Origin: SAR116 cluster bacterium AG-355-O21
GTDB lineage: Bacteria > Pseudomonadota > Alphaproteobacteria > Thalassobaculales > Thalassobaculaceae
NCBI GenBank assembly: GCA_003280605.1
Contig: QCEM01000024.1
Span: 1-36,762 of the forward strand
Reading direction: 5' to 3'
DNA: 36,762 bases
The notes beneath the pieces were generated by a model. It was not told the origin of the DNA. It searched no databases and saw nothing but the letters and a program-made list of their open reading frames with translations. Of this stretch, positions 34,092 through 36,762 are shown piece after piece. Within the stretch, counting starts at the first letter, position 1; each line of letters starts with the position of its first letter. The position numbers were made by a program, and so were the translations under genes.

Positions 34092-34463
34092 ATGGGTAAA
34101 CAGCTTGCAAACACCGTCATCGCCGTTTTAGTCGCCGTGCTGATCGGCTTCGGCGGGGCGTGGGCGGATGGCTTTCTGAGCGGCTTTGAAGATATGCCGC
34201 TGATGGCACCGCTGGTCGACGTTCCTGACGCCAAGGTCACCTTTGATAGCGCTGCCGGTCGAATTGTCATCGCGGTCGCAGAAGGCCAGGTGGAAGCCTC
34301 GGCAGTCTTGCGTTACTACCGTCAGTTGCTGCCGCAATTAGGCTGGAAAGCGGCGGCCTTCGGGCCTGGTTTTGTCCGTGAGGACGAGTATCTGGTGATT
34401 GATTTTCCGGCCCGTGAAGGGTCATTAACCGTGGTGCGTTTCACCTTGACGCCACGACCATAA
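34092..34463 (+). CDS. Small exported or membrane-anchored protein, function unknown
   Basis: 123 residues with an N-terminal hydrophobic segment (residues about 7-24, IAVLVAVLIGFGGAWA) that could be a signal peptide. The rest is about 95 residues with a repeated strand pattern, including EASAVLRYYRQLLPQLGW and VVRFTLTP; no catalytic motif or Cys. GGAG precedes the ATG. It lies between mutM and echA in a conserved stretch. The combination of a short leader and compact strand/helix unit suggests a periplasmic protein. Not recognised. Confidence 0.7.
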   Translation: MGKQLANTVIAVLVAVLIGFGGAWADGFLSGFEDMPLMAPLVDVPDAKVTFDSAAGRIVIAVAEGQVEASAVLRYYRQLLPQLGWKAAAFGPGFVREDEYLVIDFPAREGSLTVVRFTLTPRP

Positions 34464-34536
34464 ATCTGTGGTGCCGGGCCGAAAGTGCATCTTGCCGCCG
34501 ATCGCCTGTTGCCAAAACGAATAAGGAGCTAAGTGA

Positions 34537-35313
34537 ATGGACTACGAAAACATCATTGTTGAGACGCATGGTAAAGTCGGCCTGATCCGCCTGAACCGCC
34601 CGAAAGCTTTAAACGCCCTGTCGTCGCCATTGATGCGTGACGTTGGTGCCGCTTTGGCCAGCTTTGAGGCAGACCCGGAGATTGGCTGCTTGGTTTTAAC
34701 CGGCAGCGAAAAAGCCTTTGCTGCCGGTGCCGACATCAAAGAAATGCAGCCAAAGACCTATAGCGACGTTTATCTGGAAAACTTCATCACCGCCGAATGG
34801 GAACAGGTTGCAAAAGTCCGCAAACCGGTGATTGCGGCAGTTGCCGGCTTTGCATTGGGGGGTGGCTGTGAAATTGCCATGATGTGTGACTTCATCATCG
34901 CTGCCGATAATGCCAAGTTTGGGCAACCAGAAATTAAACTGGGAGTCATGCCGGGCGCCGGCGGCACCCAACGATTGACTCGCTTTGTCGGTAAATCAAA
35001 AGCTATGGAGATGTGCCTGACCGGCCGCATGATGGATGCTGAGGAAGCCGAACGCTCCGGTTTGGTCAGCCGGGTTGTGCCTCTGGCCGAGCTTGAGGCC
35101 GAAGCATTGAAGACGGCAGCGACCATTGCCGAGATGTCTTTGCCGTCGGTACTGCTGACCAAAGATGCCGTGAATAGCGCCTTTGAAACAAGCCTTAGCG
35201 AAGGTGTGCGGGTTGAACGCCGGCTGTTTCATTCGAGTTTTGCTTTTGAAGATAAAATGGAAGGCATGGCGGCATTTGTCGAAAAACGCCCGCCTGAGTT
35301 TAAAAACCGATAA
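34537..35313 (+). CDS. Enoyl-CoA hydratase (crotonase family)
   Basis: 258-residue crotonase that hydrates trans-2-enoyl-CoA in beta-oxidation. The oxyanion-hole segments are [10 protein letters not shown] (61-70) and [11 protein letters not shown] (106-116). The two catalytic Glu are E112 (GGCEIA) and E132 (GQPEIKLG). PGAGGTQRL is also family-specific. AAGGAG is nine bases before the ATG. The order mutM / small protein / crotonase / rpsT / dnaA is shared with many alphaproteobacteria. Its stop is ten bases before a perfect inverted repeat. Confidence 0.95.
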   Translation: MDYENIIVETHGKVGLIRLNRPKALNALSSPLMRDVGAALASFEADPEIGCLVLTGSEKAFAAGADIKEMQPKTYSDVYLENFITAEWEQVAKVRKPVIAAVAGFALGGGCEIAMMCDFIIAADNAKFGQPEIKLGVMPGAGGTQRLTRFVGKSKAMEMCLTGRMMDAEEAERSGLVSRVVPLAELEAEALKTAATIAEMSLPSVLLTKDAVNSAFETSLSEGVRVERRLFHSSFAFEDKMEGMAAFVEKRPPEFKNR

Positions 35314-35322
35314 AAACTGCAG

Positions 35323-35361
35323 CGTTGGTGTAACGGCTGTTGACGGATCGTTACACCAACG
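35323..35361. repeat. Perfect 13-base inverted repeat around the rpsT promoter
   Basis: CGTTGGTGTAACG (35323-35335) and CGTTACACCAACG (35349-35361) are exact reverse complements around a 13-base centre. The -35 element of the rpsT promoter lies in the centre and the right arm in the spacer. As RNA this would be a strong hairpin, but no T-run follows; as DNA it looks like an operator. Confidence 0.75.
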
Positions 35362-35368
35362 ATATAAG
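35340..35368 (+). promoter_or_regulatory. Probable rpsT promoter
   Basis: TTGACG (35340-35345), an exact 17-base spacer and TATAAG (35363-35368) lie 37 bases before rpsT, near the sigma-70 consensus. It overlaps the right arm of the 13-base inverted repeat. Confidence 0.65.
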
Positions 35369-35404
35369 GCCGCTCTCTGAAACCGCAGAAAACTTGAGAT
35401 CGCC

Positions 35405-35668
35405 ATGGCCAATCATAAGTCAGCCAAAAAACGTATTCGCCGAAATGACGAGCGCCGTGTCATCAATCACGCCCGTAAATCGCGGATCCGGACCTTTATC
35501 AAGAAAGTCGAAGTGGCGATTGCCAGCGGCAACCAAGATGTGGCCCGTGATGCCCTGACAGTGGCGCAGCCGGAAATGCAGCGCGGCGTCAGCCGGGGTG
35601 TTTACCATCGCAATACGATCTCGCGCAAAATCTCGCGCCTGAACGCAGCGATCAAAGCACTGGCATAG
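35405..35668 (+). CDS. rpsT: 30S ribosomal protein S20
   Basis: Small basic ribosomal protein of 87 residues that binds 16S rRNA. It begins [18 protein letters not shown] and has [10 protein letters not shown] and [13 protein letters not shown], all typical of S20. GAGATCGCC before the ATG is a weak ribosome site. A strong terminator follows the stop by 45 bases. A position just before dnaA is conserved in alphaproteobacteria. Confidence 0.97.
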   Translation: MANHKSAKKRIRRNDERRVINHARKSRIRTFIKKVEVAIASGNQDVARDALTVAQPEMQRGVSRGVYHRNTISRKISRLNAAIKALA

Positions 35669-35711
35669 TTCACCAGGCAGCGTCAGCTGCCATGCCGCCT
35701 CACGTTCAGAT

Positions 35712-35739
35712 GCCGCCGACAAATTGTCGGCGGTTTTTT
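35712..35739 (+). terminator. Rho-independent terminator of rpsT
   Basis: CCGCCGACA and TGTCGGCGG form a 9-base stem with loop AAT (35713-35733), followed by TTTTTT (35734-35739). Textbook intrinsic terminator. Confidence 0.92.
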
Positions 35740-36483
35740 AGTGCCCGACGGTTGCGGTTAAGCGGCCGGTTGTTGAAAAAAAAACAGCGGCAATTAAATA
35801 AAATTTTTGTGATTCTAAAAAAGTTATTCTTTTTTTTCACGATCATAAACAGCGACCTTCCCAACCGCCCGGCCGCTGCCCACCTGCCGTGAACGCGCTG
35901 TCAAGGTGACAACATGGTTTGCTACGGCGCAAGCGATCTCATACCAGGGCAAAAAAAATTACCGTTTGGTTACAATAACCCCCGTTTCGCAAAGGCCTGA
36001 AAAGCAAGCCTTTTTCAATTTTTGGACCAACAAAATACAGTTTATGAAGGAAATTATGCAAAGCCTTGATTCTTTATGGCTTCCCAAACTGTCAACAAAA
36101 AGATTCGCAAAAATGTGAAAAAAAGGTGCCTTGTCGTGGTTGCGTCGAGGCCGCACCATGAGGTAACAATATAACTCGAGCGACGGAAACAACACCTGTC
36201 CTAGAAGTAGTGCCTTGAGTATTCAGGCAGGCCAGCGGATATTTCTGCTTCCGTTAATCGCAAAAAGTGTTTCGTCAAGAAGTAAAAAGCCTGGCACAAT
36301 AAGTATTGAAGAGCTCTTCATTTGGGGGGCCAAAGTTAAAAGTTGTAAAACAAACGGGCGAGTGTCCCAACCGACGTGTGGGTCCAGTGGTGCTTGCCTG
36401 GCTAAGGGTGGCTTAAGAAAAAAAAGCGCGACGTTCGCGGTCGAATATTGCGAGCATAAGCGCCAGAAAAGGTACGTTAAAGC
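35740..36483. other. Long AT-rich non-coding region upstream of dnaA
   Basis: A 744-base stretch with runs of A and T, notably 35774-35840. Reading frames of 70-92 codons (35906-36118, 36215-36493) lack family features and are not called. Two sequences are one base from the DnaA box TTATNCACA: TTATGCAAA at 36054-36062 and, on the reverse strand, TGTGAAAAA at 36114-36122. Another hairpin AAAGGC/GCCTTT with an 11-base loop occurs at 35991-36013, followed by TTCAATTTTT. The region must hold the dnaA promoter; whether it is also an origin is open. Confidence 0.5.
35991..36013 (+). terminator. Possible hairpin terminator in the rpsT-dnaA region
   Basis: AAAGGC (35991-35996) and GCCTTT (36008-36013) with an 11-base loop are followed by a T-rich stretch. 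If real it would end a short non-coding transcript beginning inside the gap; no promoter for such a transcript was identified. Confidence 0.25.
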
Positions 36484-36762
36484 ATGTCATTGACCAACAA
36501 CCACCATCCCTTGGGTGAGACCATCAATAGTGCGTGGATTCGGATTAGGGCACGCCTGCGCGATGAATTTGGCGATGCTGTTTATCGTGGTTTCTTGAAA
36601 CCTTTGACATTATGCGACGTCATCGACGGCTGTGTCACATTGGCTGTTACTTCGCCGTTTTTGCGCGATCGGGTGGCGGCTCTTTACCGTGACCGACTGG
36701 TGGCGCTTTGGTTGGCCGAAGTGCGTGGACTGACAACCGTCGATATTGTCGTGCGGCGGGTG
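36484..36762 (+). CDS. dnaA: Chromosomal replication initiator DnaA, N-terminal part
   Basis: The first 93 codons of dnaA, cut by the window edge. The translation begins MSLTNNHHPLG and then gives AWIRIRARLRDEF, FLKPLTLCDV and LAVTSPFLRDRVAALYRDRL, which is domain I of DnaA (self-assembly and DnaB-loader contact). AAAAGG lies about ten bases before the ATG. The ATPase and DNA-binding domains are outside the window. The gene is downstream of rpsT, as in many alphaproteobacteria. Confidence 0.93.
   Translation, partial: MSLTNNHHPLGETINSAWIRIRARLRDEFGDAVYRGFLKPLTLCDVIDGCVTLAVTSPFLRDRVAALYRDRLVALWLAEVRGLTTVDIVVRRV

Noticed and set aside
35906-36118. 70-codon frame in the rpsT-dnaA gap
   Set aside because: Low-complexity A/T-rich sequence, no ribosome site or family features.
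36215-36493. 92-codon frame running into the dnaA start
   Set aside because: It overlaps dnaA by ten bases, begins with TTG without a ribosome site and looks like non-coding sequence.
35740-36600. GANTC methylation sites as a cell-cycle control cluster upstream of dnaA
   Set aside because: Four or so sites are about what chance gives over this length.
1-36762. tRNA genes, insertion sequences, CRISPR arrays
   Set aside because: Looked for tRNA T-loop signatures, transposase words and regularly spaced repeats by eye; none was found outside coding chance matches.

Overview
This window looks like chromosome from a marine-type alphaproteobacterium, perhaps of the SAR116 / Rhodospirillales kind (an inference from gene content; no rRNA gene is present to place it). 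Clues are the order ubiE / mutM / echA / rpsT / dnaA at the right end, an Irr-type Fur regulator divergent from fabA-fabB-fabI, a his operon of the Azospirillum type (hisB-hisH-GNAT-hisA-hisF-hisE-HIT), and many oxygenase and acyl-CoA genes. The window runs from an ABC importer at the left edge to the first 93 codons of dnaA at the right edge. No tRNA, rRNA, CRISPR array, insertion sequence or phage gene was seen.

Layout. 1-6.2 kb (minus strand, visibly lower GC): a three-gene carbohydrate-type ABC importer (ATPase and two permeases), then a two-gene operon of a PlcP-type phospholipase C and a glycosyltransferase fused to a complete diacylglycerol kinase domain. A three-repeat Pho box and a matching promoter precede it. 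6.2-10.3 kb (minus): histidine operon. 10.4-15.2 kb (plus): hslV, hslU, mutS. 15.4-18 kb (plus): MaoC-like hydratase, phytanoyl-CoA dioxygenase-like protein, MFS transporter. 18-20.2 kb (minus): DsbA-like thioredoxin-fold protein and M48 metalloprotease with TPR-like tail. 20.2-23 kb (plus): degenerate gamma-glutamyltranspeptidase-like lipoprotein and a class I/II aminotransferase. 23-27.5 kb (minus): fabA-fabB-fabI followed by a Baeyer-Villiger monooxygenase. 27.8-31 kb (plus): irr, rubrerythrin, Fe-S oxidoreductase, DUF3501. 31-33 kb (minus): methyltransferase and RraA-like protein, then ubiE. 33.2 kb to end (plus): mutM, small exported protein, enoyl-CoA hydratase, rpsT, dnaA.

Most striking is the left block. 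PlcP releases diacylglycerol (DAG) from phospholipids under phosphate limitation, and an Agt-type glycosyltransferase turns DAG into phosphorus-free glycolipid. Here that glycosyltransferase carries a DgkA-like domain with its catalytic residues intact, so one polypeptide appears to hold both competing fates of DAG: glycolipid or phosphatidic acid. The other main leads are an Irr-box-like palindrome before rubrerythrin, a perfect 13-bp inverted repeat wrapped around the rpsT promoter, and a GGT-like lipoprotein lacking key catalytic and substrate-binding residues.
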